From Flavobacterium psychroterrae (GTDB taxonomy: Bacteria > Bacteroidota > Bacteroidia > Flavobacteriales > Flavobacteriaceae): a stretch of 57,748 nt of DNA. The stretch covers positions 1 to 57,748 of the forward strand of contig NZ_JAGYVZ010000024.1 in the NCBI RefSeq assembly GCF_018380615.1, in the 5' to 3' direction. The translations under genes and the position numbers were made by a program. The notes below the pieces were generated by a model, which saw only the letters and a program-made list of their open reading frames with translations, had not been told where the DNA came from and made no database searches. Shown one piece after another: positions 1 to 8,333 of this stretch (within the stretch, counting starts at the first letter, position 1; each line of letters opens with the position of its first letter).

Positions 1-80
1 CGAAAACAGATTTACTAGAAAAATAATTACTTTTACTCATCGTATTTTGTATGTCGAAACACAAATTTACGATTCATTTA

Positions 81-110
81 AAGAAGCCATCTTTTTGGCT
101 TCTTTTTTTA
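81..110 (+). terminator. Rho-independent terminator of an upstream gene
   Basis: The stem AGAAGCCA pairs with TGGCTTCT across a short T-rich loop and is followed by a run of seven T. The gene it terminates lies left of the window. Confidence 0.75.
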
Positions 111-682
111 TCGGACAACAATGAATTTTAATATATTTTATTGATGTTGTTTTTGCATTTTGGACAAACATTCAATTCTTTAATAAATTGTCCAAAACTA
201 AAACTTTTTTATTGTCAATCTTAAGCCAGCTTATTTTTTGGATACTTTTTATATCAATTTCAGGATTAATAATTTACGGCCTTAATGATTTTTAGTTACA
301 TATGCCCTTGTGCACGTAATTGTTAAAAGTTTAAATGTAATAAGCGTTTAGAATGCATTGACAAGTAATTAATGCATGGGCAAGATAGATGGTTGTTTGA
401 CAACCATTCATATTGCAGATTACAGGAAAGTGGCAATCTGGGACTTTTAAAAGGTAAACATTAAATTAAATTGATTATTGGATATTAGGCTAATGTGGAT
501 ATATTTTGACCATGATACAAGTTCATTTGATTTTGCAGAAATACCTTTTTTTTGTTCCTAATATATACTTTTAAAAAAATTAAGTAAACAAATACAGCTA
601 ATACAGCAAAAAGATTTATGATAAACTTTAGCATATGTAGTCGTATTTTTAAATAAATTAGGCAAGATTTTAAAATGATAAT
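111..682. other. Intergenic stretch, no gene seen
   Basis: No open frame of convincing length or composition is visible on either strand. The only local structure I see is a perfect 8-bp hairpin at 389-407 (ATGGTTGT, loop TTG, ACAACCAT). The A/T-rich last 150 bases presumably hold the promoter of the gene at 683, but I cannot assign a clear Bacteroidota -33/-7 pair. Confidence 0.5.
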
Positions 683-1009
683 ATGGCTACAAAATTTTGG
701 ATAGAGAAAGGTTGGGGGGAATCAGTAGATAATGCAACAATTGAAGATACTAATATTGCAATTGAAGAAATAATTAAAATTGGCAAAGAACACGCTACTT
801 TCTGGGTGGGATATAATGACAAGGAATATGTTCTTAAGATCCATAAAGATTTAGATTTGTTCCTTATTTACGGAGAAAATCAAGATAAAAAGATACAAAC
901 AAAATTTGTTAATTGGGATGAGTGTCGACACTTTCTTGAGATGTACTTTTCCAAGGATTTTTCAGGTCTTAAGGACGAAATAAAATTGAAAGCATTTTCA
1001 AACAGTTAG
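683..1009 (+). CDS. Hypothetical protein, 108 aa
   Basis: I do not recognise this protein. It is a small, mixed-charge, soluble polypeptide with no signal peptide, membrane segment or cysteine cluster. It starts MATKFWIEKG and has an aromatic-rich centre (residues 38-62) and an acidic/aromatic helix near residues 75-95. The frame is clean from an ATG preceded by an A-rich leader, and composition is normal for this genome. It stands alone between a long empty stretch and the decayed repeat block at 1.1-1.9 kb. A short resemblance of its FWIEKG segment to the STAS-like protein at 44122 may be chance. Confidence 0.6.
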   Translation: MATKFWIEKGWGESVDNATIEDTNIAIEEIIKIGKEHATFWVGYNDKEYVLKIHKDLDLFLIYGENQDKKIQTKFVNWDECRHFLEMYFSKDFSGLKDEIKLKAFSNS

Positions 1010-1112
1010 AATCTCTAATATAAGTTCTATATTCCGTCAATAAAATTTTTCAAAAGAAATGGTCATGATTTTAAAAAAACGCAAACGCAAACAGCATGAA
1101 AATGGAGTAGCG

Positions 1113-1260
1113 GGTTCTCTCACTTCTTTAGCTAAGTTTTATCTTTACCTTTTTTAAATTCTTAAACTTATGGATACCAAAGGGCAGTGCTGTCCGAAGT
1201 CTATTATATGCAGTCTGTATATTTTAAGTTTAGTTTTACATTAAGCTATGATCGTGATTT
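1113..1260 (+). pseudogene. Decayed IS6-family transposase remnant (N-terminal end)
   Basis: From the ATG at 1170 the frame reads MDTKGQCCPKSII and then breaks. With frame shifts the next bases still resemble the N-terminus of IS6-family transposases (Q-AVYFKL-FTLSY). The upstream GGTTCTCTCAC at 1113 corresponds to GGTTCTGTCGC in front of the better-preserved copy at 12882, so it probably marks the old terminal repeat. Nothing of the catalytic domain remains. The family call rests on the characteristic N-terminal motif, which is clearer in the second copy. Confidence 0.55.
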
Positions 1261-1390
1261 ATAAAATAGCTATCAGGTAATCAGTCAGATAGGTTTAATC
1301 GGGTATCAGGAATTGTTAGGGGAATCTAATCGGGGATGATTAGCATCGCCAATTGTATTTAATATTTTTATTGGGTTTAGGATTATTTTT

Positions 1391-1473
1391 CAGGAGCTTT
1401 TTCCCTCTATGCGTTGCAATCTTTTGTGCCGGACCCCGGCACAAAAGGATTTCCACTGCTATCGGGGCTAGGG
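1391..1473. repeat. Dispersed palindromic intergenic repeat, copy 1
   Basis: A roughly 80-bp element starts near CAGGAGCTTTTTCCC and ends ATCGGGGCTAGGG. Its centre is the palindrome CTTTTGTGCCG-GACCC-CGGCACAAAAG. A near-identical copy lies at 13326-13405. From memory, similar elements are common between genes in Flavobacterium genomes, with no agreed function. Any open frame across it is incidental. Confidence 0.75.
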
Positions 1474-1657
1474 TTGTCGCGGGGCAAATTTTGTCTTTGG
1501 AGAAGGTAAAATTGAACCTAATTATTGTATTTCTAATTTACAGGAGGTGTAAAAAATAAAATATTTTGTCGTAAAATATTTTGTCGTTTATGTCCTATAA
1601 AAAAAGGAAACGAAAACAAAAAATTAAGTAATGTATTGATTAAAAGTTTTTTTAAAA

Positions 1658-1838
1658 AAAAGGCGCCAATTGTCTTCAATTGGCGCCTTTTGGCAGTGTG
1701 GTGACCCCGACTGGACAAATTTCTATAAAATTTTTGGAAGATTTGAAGATATTGGCTTACTGGAGGTAGAGGCTGTCTTTAGGTGGCTTTTGTATTTTGG
1801 TTTGGATGTCCCGTTGGGGATTGTTGCCTTATTGTATC
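1658..1838. repeat. Hairpin-headed dispersed repeat, copy 1
   Basis: A perfect 15-bp stem (AAAAGGCGCCAATTG, loop TCTT, complementary arm to 1691) is followed by about 150 bases that recur at 13568-13735 and 27909-28071. The stem differs between copies 1 and 3 at two positions, and both changes are compensated on the other arm. The tail reads as an open frame here (TNFYKIFGRFEDIGLLEVEA) but contains stops in copy 2, so current coding is doubtful. Confidence 0.75.
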
Positions 1839-2033
1839 AATTTGTTTATTTAACGCTTAAGTCAAATACACATGCTTGTAATAATGAGGTTTAAAAAAAA
1901 TACTTCAAAATTGTAATAATAAAAATCGAAGTGTAATTTTTTAACAAGAACAGATATATCTGGAAATAAAGCCAATAGTTTAGGTCGCAACAATATTTTA
2001 TTGTAATTATATTCTATGAAGCAATAGCTATTT

Positions 2034-3542
2034 CTAGATACTTTCGGAAGTCTGTTTAAGAGGAAGGGTAACTATAAATTCGGCACCATTTTCTTTTTCT
2101 CCCTTAGCCATTATAGTTCCATTGTGCCTGTTAATTATCTTTTGGCAGAGTGCCAGGCCAATCCCGTTTCCCTCGTATTCATTCTTGGAATGAAGTCTTT
2201 CAAAAGCAGCAAATATTTTTTGTGCATACATAGGATCCAACCCGATACCATTGTCTCTGAAGGAAATTTCAACAGATTCAACCGAATCGATATTCTTTAT
2301 AGCTGATGTAATAATAACTCGTGGAGACTGGTTGGCTTTTGTGAATTTGAGCGCATTTTGGATAAGATTGTAGAATAGTTGATGAATAAGAATAGGGGCT
2401 CCCTGGATTTCAGGAAGATCACTTACTATTAAAATGGCATTTTTTTCTTTTATTATAAGCTCCAGATCTGTTTTGATGTTCTCCAATAAATCGTTTAGGA
2501 AAATCTTTTCAACAGGCTGGGTGCTTTTGTCTATTGTAGAGTAGGCAAGGAGCCCTTCGATAATGCACTGCATACGATTTGCAGAATGGGTAATTTTATT
2601 TAAGTGCGTAACAGAGCGGTCCGGCAGCTGCTTTGCGATCTCATTTTTTAACATGTTATTGAAGATCTTAATTTTTCTCACCGGCTCCTGAAGATCATGG
2701 CTCACTACATTGGCAAAATGCAGCAGGTCATCATTAGATCGCCGGAGGTCCAGTGTACTTTCCTGAATCTTTCTTTTGAGTTCTGCTTCAATTTCTTTTT
2801 GATTATGTATATCCTGAACAATTCCTAGGATTGTTGAGGGATCACCCTTTTCATCTTTTATGATTTTTCCAAAAACCTTAACCCATTTCACCGAGTTGTC
2901 TTTTTGTATAATTCTGGCCTCATAGCAGACTACTCCGTTTTCAAGGGCCTCTTTATGGGCTTTTTCCTGAAGGCAGCGATCATCCGGGTGCAGTTTAGAT
3001 GCCAGTGACTGTACAGTAATTTCAGAGTCGATCGACCATAGTTTTTTAAAATTATCAGAAGTTTTGATCCTGTTTGTTATTATGTCGATTTCATAGGTTC
3101 CCATGCCACAGGCTTCTATTGCCATGCTTAGCATTTCATCGGAATTCACTATTTGACTTGTGGCTTCATGTAATTTAGTGACTTCTGTGCAGGTATGTAC
3201 CACGCCGTAAACAACTCCTTTTTCATTGCGAAGTGGGGTGAAATTATAGTTAAAAAAAAGTGGTGTCCATACTTCATTTATAAGGACATCAAGTTTTTTG
3301 TCATTGGACTGAAAAGATATTCCCGTTTTCATTACCGTAAGAATTTGTTCGCTAATCGAATCTTTGTAAAAATCCGCAATGATATCGGTAAACTTTTTGC
3401 CAATCACATGCTCCCCTTGATTCCATAAAGTAAGCATGGCGGTATTTGCAAAAGAAATTAGTAAATCATCACCACAATAAACTGCAGTGGGTATTGGAGT
3501 ATGTTGTAGTATATCTTGTAGAAAAATTATATTGGTCTGCAC
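2034..3542 (-). CDS. PAS-PAS soluble sensor histidine kinase
   Basis: This 502-residue cytoplasmic kinase has no membrane segment. Two PAS domains span about residues 8-125 and 135-250, the second ending in a PAC-like IVQDIHNQKEIEAEL. A short coiled linker leads to a HisKA domain with phospho-acceptor His282 in VSHDLQEPVRK. The HATPase domain shows the N box (YNLIQNALKF), the G1 box (DNGIGL) and the G2 box (GNGIGLAL). It presumably senses an intracellular or diffusible cue and phosphorylates a response regulator. The paralog at 4806-6314 has identical length and layout. The divergently transcribed single-domain regulator at 3766 is the obvious candidate partner; that pairing is inferred from position. 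Confidence 0.93.
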   Translation of the reverse strand: MQTNIIFLQDILQHTPIPTAVYCGDDLLISFANTAMLTLWNQGEHVIGKKFTDIIADFYKDSISEQILTVMKTGISFQSNDKKLDVLINEVWTPLFFNYNFTPLRNEKGVVYGVVHTCTEVTKLHEATSQIVNSDEMLSMAIEACGMGTYEIDIITNRIKTSDNFKKLWSIDSEITVQSLASKLHPDDRCLQEKAHKEALENGVVCYEARIIQKDNSVKWVKVFGKIIKDEKGDPSTILGIVQDIHNQKEIEAELKRKIQESTLDLRRSNDDLLHFANVVSHDLQEPVRKIKIFNNMLKNEIAKQLPDRSVTHLNKITHSANRMQCIIEGLLAYSTIDKSTQPVEKIFLNDLLENIKTDLELIIKEKNAILIVSDLPEIQGAPILIHQLFYNLIQNALKFTKANQSPRVIITSAIKNIDSVESVEISFRDNGIGLDPMYAQKIFAAFERLHSKNEYEGNGIGLALCQKIINRHNGTIMAKGEKENGAEFIVTLPLKQTSESI

Positions 3543-3765
3543 ATTTATTGGCTTTATGGTTGATACTAAGGTAGTGCGGTGCCCGGCAAGTTATGTTACA
3601 CAATTTAAGAATAATGATTGTACAACTCCAATATAATTAATGCCCTAGCGGTTATGTTCTGTGAAGGCTAAATCAAAAAATCCCTATATTTTAATATTAC
3701 TGCTTTGTTGAAATTTTTATTAAGCATTTATATATTACTTTTGGTGATTGTAAAACCGCTTCAAT

Positions 3766-4275
3766 ATGACAAGTCCTAAAAATTCTGCCCTAACTTCTAA
3801 TGATTTGGAAGAAAAAGAGCCGGTAAAAATTATATTGGCCGAGGATGACAAGGATGATCAGGAATTTTTTTTGGAAGCTCTTGATGCAGCAAATATCCCT
3901 TCTGAAGTAACTACGGTAGAGAACGGAGAGGAATTATTGAGCACCCTGAGAGATCCGGATGAACCAAATCCTGATATTGTTTTTATAGATATCAATATGC
4001 CCGTTAAAGGAGGCAAGGAGGCGCTGGCAGAAATAAAGAGTGATCAAAAGCTAAAGGATATCCCAGCGGTTATGCTTTCGACTTCAAGTCACCCCAATGA
4101 TATTGAAGAGACTTTCAGCAAAGGGGCAAACCTATATGTGCAGAAACCAAGTTCTTTTACCGGCTTTATTTTGATTCTGAAAAAAGTATTCCTACTGCAC
4201 TGGACAAAAGTTTTGATAAATCCGGTTAAAAATATATTTTTTGTTTCTGAAAAGAATATTTCCGATAAGGACTAG
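3766..4275 (+). CDS. Single-domain response regulator (Rcp1/CheY-like)
   Basis: This is a 169-residue receiver domain without a DNA-binding output. It follows a 20-residue hydrophilic N-terminus. The acidic pocket is E26-D27-D28, the phospho-acceptor is Asp75 in IVFIDINMPV, the switch residues are S105/T106 in MLSTSSH, and the conserved lysine is K127 in VQKPSSF. Regulators of this Rcp1 type usually pair with PAS or phytochrome-like soluble kinases, which fits the two PAS kinases on either side. The C-terminal 35 residues (from about 134) are basic and hydrophobic and longer than a minimal receiver. It is divergent from the kinase at 2034 and 146 bases upstream of the cold-shock gene. Confidence 0.9.
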   Translation: MTSPKNSALTSNDLEEKEPVKIILAEDDKDDQEFFLEALDAANIPSEVTTVENGEELLSTLRDPDEPNPDIVFIDINMPVKGGKEALAEIKSDQKLKDIPAVMLSTSSHPNDIEETFSKGANLYVQKPSSFTGFILILKKVFLLHWTKVLINPVKNIFFVSEKNISDKD

Positions 4276-4421
4276 ATAATAGTATTTCTCATTGCGTATT
4301 GTAATTATAATACACTTTTATCCATATTTTTGGGATGCAGAAATAATATTTAGAATAAAAATCTCAATTTCAGCCAGTTCTAATTTTAAAAGGGTACCTA
4401 TGGGTAATTAAATACATTAAA

Positions 4422-4613
4422 ATGCAAGAGGGTACAGTAAAATTTTTCAATGAAGAAAAAGGGTTCGGATTCATAACTCCTAGCAATGGAGGAAACGAAG
4501 TTTTTGTTCATGTTTCAGGTCTATCAGAAAACATTCGTCAAGACGATGAAGTTCGATATGACATTGAAGAAGGCCGCAGAGGTCCAAACGCAGTAAACGT
4601 AGTGATAGCATAA
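4422..4613 (+). CDS. Cold-shock domain protein
   Basis: This 63-residue CSD protein is a single OB-fold that binds single-stranded RNA/DNA and acts as an RNA chaperone. RNP1 is visible as KGFGFI (residues 13-18) and RNP2 as VFVHV (residues 27-31). Length is typical of the family. A leader of about 90 bases follows a possible -7 element (TATTTTTG at 4325-4332), a common arrangement for cold-shock genes, though I cannot show thermoregulation. A strong terminator follows directly. It is flanked by the signalling genes but is probably transcribed alone. Confidence 0.93.
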   Translation: MQEGTVKFFNEEKGFGFITPSNGGNEVFVHVSGLSENIRQDDEVRYDIEEGRRGPNAVNVVIA

Positions 4614-4638
4614 TATACTATAACAGTTAGCTTATAAA

Positions 4639-4670
4639 AGGCATCTGCACCCCGCAGATGCCTTTTTTTT
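4639..4670 (+). terminator. Terminator of the cold-shock gene
   Basis: The stem GGCATCTGC pairs with GCAGATGCC across a short loop and is followed by eight T, 25 bases after the cold-shock stop codon. Confidence 0.9.
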
Positions 4671-4805
4671 GTTTTATGGATGTGGTGTATATTATTAGGA
4701 TTTATTTTTTAGGAACTCTTCCCGCTGTAAAAGGAAAATTAAAAAAAAGAATGTGATTTTTTTCAAAGGATCCATTTTAGTACAAATCTCCTGTATATTT
4801 AAATT

Positions 4806-6314
4806 TTAAATGTTAGCTTTGGTCTGTTTCAGAGGTAGTGTAACTGTAAATTCAGCGCCATTATCCTTCTCGCCCGTGGCCGTTATGGTGCCGTTGTGCC
4901 TTTTAGCTATTTTTCTGCAAAGTGCTAGTCCCAGACCATTTCCTTCATATTGGTCTTTGGAATTTAATCTCTCAAAGGCTGTGAAAATCCTTTCGGCAAA
5001 TGCAGGATCCATACCTATTCCATTGTCCTTGATGGTAATTTTCACTGCATCCTCGCCGTTAATAGTGACCAAGGCACTGGTAATAATAACACGCGGAGGC
5101 TGGTCTGCTTTGGAGAACTTAAGCGCATTTTGTATCAGGTTATAAAATAACTGTGTAATGAGAATCGGTGCACCTTCAATTTCAGGGAGCACTGTTGCAT
5201 TGAGTATGGCGCCTTTCTCCTTGATGATGAGCTCCAGGTCGGTTTTTATGTTTTCAATAACTTCCGACAGGTCAATATCCCCAATAGACTGCTGGGATTT
5301 ATCGATTGTTGAGTAGCTTAAAATGCCCTCTATGATATTGTTCATCCTTAGCGCTGACTGGTCAATCTTTGTAAGGTATTTTTTGCAGCTCTCATTAAAT
5401 TTAGTATCTTTTTCATTTCGAAGCAGGGTATTGAAAATTTTAATTTTTCTGACCGGTTCCCGAAGATCATGGCTCACTACGTTGGCAAAATGCAGCAGAT
5501 CGTCATTCGATCTTCTGAGCTCCTCGGTACTTTGGGCGACCTGTCTTTTGAGTTCATCCTCAAATTCCCGATGTTCATGGATATCCTGGATAATGCCGAT
5601 AATGGCCGTATCATTGCCATTGTCATCTTTGATGACCCTGCCGTTAATTTTAATCCAGCGGGAGGTCTTATCCTTGCTTATAATCCTGCTCTCATAAGAT
5701 ACGATCCCTGTACTCAGGGCATCTTGATGTGCTTGTTCGCGTAGGGGTAAATCTGCTGGATGTAGTTTTGCAATTAGCTGCTCATTTGATACTTCCCCCT
5801 CAATGCCGACTATGTTGTTGAAATTCCCACAGGTCTTTACTTTTCTGGTGGCAAGATCAATTTCATACGTTCCCATGCCCGAGGAGTCTATTGCAATGCG
5901 GAGCCTCTCCTGAGCGCTTTGCAACTGCAGTTTTGCCAGGTGTATATCGGTCACGTCGGCCCCGGTGTTCATCACTCCGTAGATATGGCCGTTGGGATCA
6001 ACAAGGGGAATAAAGCTGTAGTTGAAATAGTGTGTTTTAAGCACCCCGTCGATCACAAGGTCTACTTTTTTATCCTTGGCATGAAAGGGTATGCCGGTTT
6101 TAAGCGCTGTTGTGGCCTGCTGGTAAAAATCTTCTTTTTTGACCTCGGGAAGTACCTCAAGGTAGTTTTTTCCCAGTACCTGATCACCTTTGCCCCAGGC
6201 TTTGATCATCGCGGTATTGGCTAGTTCTATTTTAAGCTCATCCCCTGAATATACGGCAATTGGCAAAGGGGTATTGTCAACGATATCTTTTAAGAGACTC
6301 ATATGTCGGTACAT
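4806..6314 (-). CDS. PAS-PAS soluble sensor histidine kinase (paralog)
   Basis: This 502-residue kinase is collinear with the one at 2034-3542 over its whole length, so a duplication is clear. PAS domains cover about residues 8-125 and 135-250. The HisKA His282 sits in VSHDLREPVRK, and the HATPase motifs are YNLIQNALKF, DNGIGM and GNGLGLAL. No membrane segment or signal peptide is present. The two paralogs differ most in the PAS cores and least in the catalytic part, which suggests different inputs and a shared partner. The start at MYRHMSLLKD aligns with the start of the paralog; an internal Met at residue 5 is also possible. Confidence 0.93.
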   Translation of the reverse strand: MYRHMSLLKDIVDNTPLPIAVYSGDELKIELANTAMIKAWGKGDQVLGKNYLEVLPEVKKEDFYQQATTALKTGIPFHAKDKKVDLVIDGVLKTHYFNYSFIPLVDPNGHIYGVMNTGADVTDIHLAKLQLQSAQERLRIAIDSSGMGTYEIDLATRKVKTCGNFNNIVGIEGEVSNEQLIAKLHPADLPLREQAHQDALSTGIVSYESRIISKDKTSRWIKINGRVIKDDNGNDTAIIGIIQDIHEHREFEDELKRQVAQSTEELRRSNDDLLHFANVVSHDLREPVRKIKIFNTLLRNEKDTKFNESCKKYLTKIDQSALRMNNIIEGILSYSTIDKSQQSIGDIDLSEVIENIKTDLELIIKEKGAILNATVLPEIEGAPILITQLFYNLIQNALKFSKADQPPRVIITSALVTINGEDAVKITIKDNGIGMDPAFAERIFTAFERLNSKDQYEGNGLGLALCRKIAKRHNGTITATGEKDNGAEFTVTLPLKQTKANI

Positions 6315-6914
6315 GGCTATCTGTTTTTGGTGGTTACGAAGCTAGCGTGTTATTTGAGATTACTATTATAGAAAATCGGAAAAGTTTTGTACAATTACAA
6401 CATAGGTTTTTTTGTTGCACTCCATAGAATCTTCTCTCGCTGTATTGCTAAGTTATAAAAAAGCAAATAATTTGTTTAACTTTATTTTGGAAAAAATAAA
6501 CAAATCAATCTGTTTAACATCCGGATTACTTTTTATAAATAAATTTAGAATATCGCGCTTGTTTTTTAGTAATCAATATCCGACACAATGAGTAATAGAT
6601 TGTATTTTGACTATTGGCGCTGTATTCTGGTGTTGTATTTTATCTGGAGAAAAAAGTACAGCCATTTTTAGTTTGGTTGTATAGCTATAATTGACCGATT
6701 GGAGCAGCATGTTACTGAAGCTTTAATTTATTCTGTTAATTCCATATTTTTTTTAATTTCCCTGACAGCATGGTAACACTTTGATGTAATTAATGCAATT
6801 TACGAAAAAAACGTTGTAGGGTATTTGATATAATGAAAGAATGAAATGGAAAACCCGCCACATACAGTTATGTACATGGCGGGGTGTCCATAAACATAAT
6901 CTTCCATTTTATGT
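6315..6914. other. AT-rich intergenic region without a recognised gene
   Basis: About 600 bases lie between the kinase start and the small frames near 7 kb. I see no convincing reading frame. At 6853-6886 an imperfect inverted repeat (CCCGCCACATAC with GTACATGGCGGG) could be a weak terminator or a relic. The first 100 bases should contain the kinase promoter. Confidence 0.45.
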
Positions 6915-7094
6915 TTACTTATAATTTTCGTATTCAAAGGTGACCTTTAATAAAGGGATCTTCTTATAGCTTTGATGCTGGTAATTGTATAATACGCATC
7001 TGTACTTTCCTGAATTTATAATTTTAGGAGTCTTTAGGGAATAAACAGATCCAAATGAGATGGACTGATTACAAAAAGATACCTGGTGAATCAC
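6915..7094 (-). CDS. Possible small ORF with no ATG
   Basis: A 59-codon frame opens at a GTG and runs to the TAA at 6915-6917. Its sequence is protein-like (NSGKYRCVLYNYQHQSYKK, rich in Tyr and Lys), which is unusual for random AT-rich DNA. It begins about 20 bases after the stop of the 72-residue gene upstream on the same strand. It could be a second small gene with a GTG start, or the severed C-terminal part of a longer gene. I do not recognise the family. Confidence 0.3.
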   Translation of the reverse strand: MIHQVSFCNQSISFGSVYSLKTPKIINSGKYRCVLYNYQHQSYKKIPLLKVTFEYENYK

Positions 7095-7116
7095 CTGCGC
7101 CTTTAATTTTTTATGC

Positions 7117-7335
7117 TCATCCGTTTATTTTCTCCTTATGGTACTCCCGGAGCCATTTTTCCATTTTCTGCAGTAATTGGATTTCATCTGGATCGCCTAT
7201 GGGGTCGGAAAGTCCTGTTATGGTTCTTTGGTAATTGAATTTTTTATTCTCAAAGCAGCAGGTGAATTTCGGGAACTCGTTGTGGGATACCAGCCATTGG
7301 TTGCCATCTGCATTTTTTATTTCAAACTTCTTCAT
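7117..7335 (-). CDS. Hypothetical protein, 72 aa
   Basis: This is an unrecognised small soluble protein starting MKKFEIKNADG, with a Cys pair at residues 26-27 (TCCFENKKF) and a charged C-terminal helix (KMEKWLREYHKEK). It has an ATG start with an AG-rich leader (GGAGATTACAAGAA). There is no signal peptide. It stands 228 bases downstream of the acidic 64-residue gene, so an operon is possible but not demonstrated. Confidence 0.5.
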   Translation of the reverse strand: MKKFEIKNADGNQWLVSHNEFPKFTCCFENKKFNYQRTITGLSDPIGDPDEIQLLQKMEKWLREYHKEKING

Positions 7336-7564
7336 TTCTTGTAATCTCCTTTACAGGGGCAGGCCCTGATATGCTATTGCTTTTATGCGCTGTTTTTGCT
7401 GCTGGATTGTAACGGGTAAAAGTAGGGGATTATTGCCTTTATGGTGTTATATAATTTACAGGCGGGGATTTTTTTGAATGCCTTTAGCTATTATGTAATT
7501 TCATTGGCATTATCTACTCTCACTGGCTTATTTAATCCTATTACATTTCCTTGATCTCAGTACA

Positions 7565-7759
7565 TTAGAATTTTCGCCCAGAAGGTTTAGTATTGCGCGG
7601 TGCACCATGAGTTGATTCATCCCTGGCGCGTTCATCTTCTTTTAGCTCCTCACGGCCAAGCTGCCCAATTTCGAATTCCCTCTCAACTGGATTATCCTTT
7701 TCGGGCGCTATAGTTTCGAAGGAATTATTTTGAGCCTCATCGCTTTTTTGGGTATCCAT
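7565..7759 (-). CDS. Hypothetical disordered protein, 64 aa
   Basis: This is a highly charged, low-complexity polypeptide (many Glu, Asp, Lys and Arg, almost no hydrophobic core), probably intrinsically disordered. The C-terminal segment (STHGAPRNTKPSGRKF) is basic. Small acidic proteins of this kind are frequent in Bacteroidota as stress-associated hypotheticals, but I cannot name a family. The start ATG at 7759 lies close to the icd fragment on the other strand, so the gene may have lost upstream context in a rearrangement. Confidence 0.4.
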   Translation of the reverse strand: MDTQKSDEAQNNSFETIAPEKDNPVEREFEIGQLGREELKEDERARDESTHGAPRNTKPSGRKF

Positions 7760-7827
7760 ATCCGTTTGAGACCCCTTTGAAGGATCATTCTCTATAAGGT
7801 ACTTTTCTATGTCCTTCCCCCTTAAGG

Positions 7828-8064
7828 CCCGATCAGTATGATGTGATTGCTACACTAAATCTTAACGGTGATTACATCTCAGATGCTCTGGCCGCTATAG
7901 TGGGAGGAATAGGCATAGCGCCCGGTGCCAATATTAATTACGCCACAGGGGTTTCTATTTTTGAAGCCACGCATGGAACAGCCCCTAAGTATAAGGATCT
8001 CGATAAAGTAAATCCGTCTTCTGAAATCCTCTCAGGGGTAATGATGCTCGAATATATGGGATGA
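7828..8064 (+). pseudogene. icd: Isocitrate dehydrogenase fragment (C-terminal third)
   Basis: The frame reads PDQYDVIATLNLNGDYISD, then the family-specific stretch around GGIGIAPGANI and FEATHGTAPKYKDLDKVNPSS, which matches the large-domain end of homodimeric NADP-dependent isocitrate dehydrogenase. The N-terminal two thirds are missing, and homology begins abruptly near 7828. At the end the frame reads EYMG-stop; one inserted G would restore the expected MGWT. After that the sequence no longer resembles icd. It is a dead fragment, probably left by recombination. Confidence 0.85.
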
Positions 8065-8333
8065 CTTTATTGGATTTTAAATATAGTGAGGGCAAGATTG
8101 GGATATATGTTTGTTCGGCAATAATATCGTTAAGTGATTCAAAAATTCATGTCATTCCTGAACCGGAAAATGAATACGCCACCGCAGATCCTAATAAATC
8201 ATTAGATGATTATAATAAAATAACGCAAGCCTAAAAGGTGCTATTTGAAAGAAACAGTTGGATATTAAAAAAATACAATTTTTCTCAATCTAAATATTTG
8301 CAGAGGCAATTTTGAAAAGCTAAATTTGTATTT

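Noticed and set aside
1353..1559. Open frame of 68 codons across the palindromic repeat
   Set aside because: It lies wholly over a dispersed repeat. The second copy at 13.3 kb does not keep the frame.
1670..1894. Open frame of 74 codons in the hairpin repeat tail
   Set aside because: The corresponding tail in copy 2 contains stops and no family is recognised, so I treat it as repeat sequence, although an ancestral coding origin is possible.
8065..8231. Possible continuation of the icd frame after the lesion
   Set aside because: The translated sequence (YSEGKIGIYVCSAII and beyond) shows no resemblance to isocitrate dehydrogenase.
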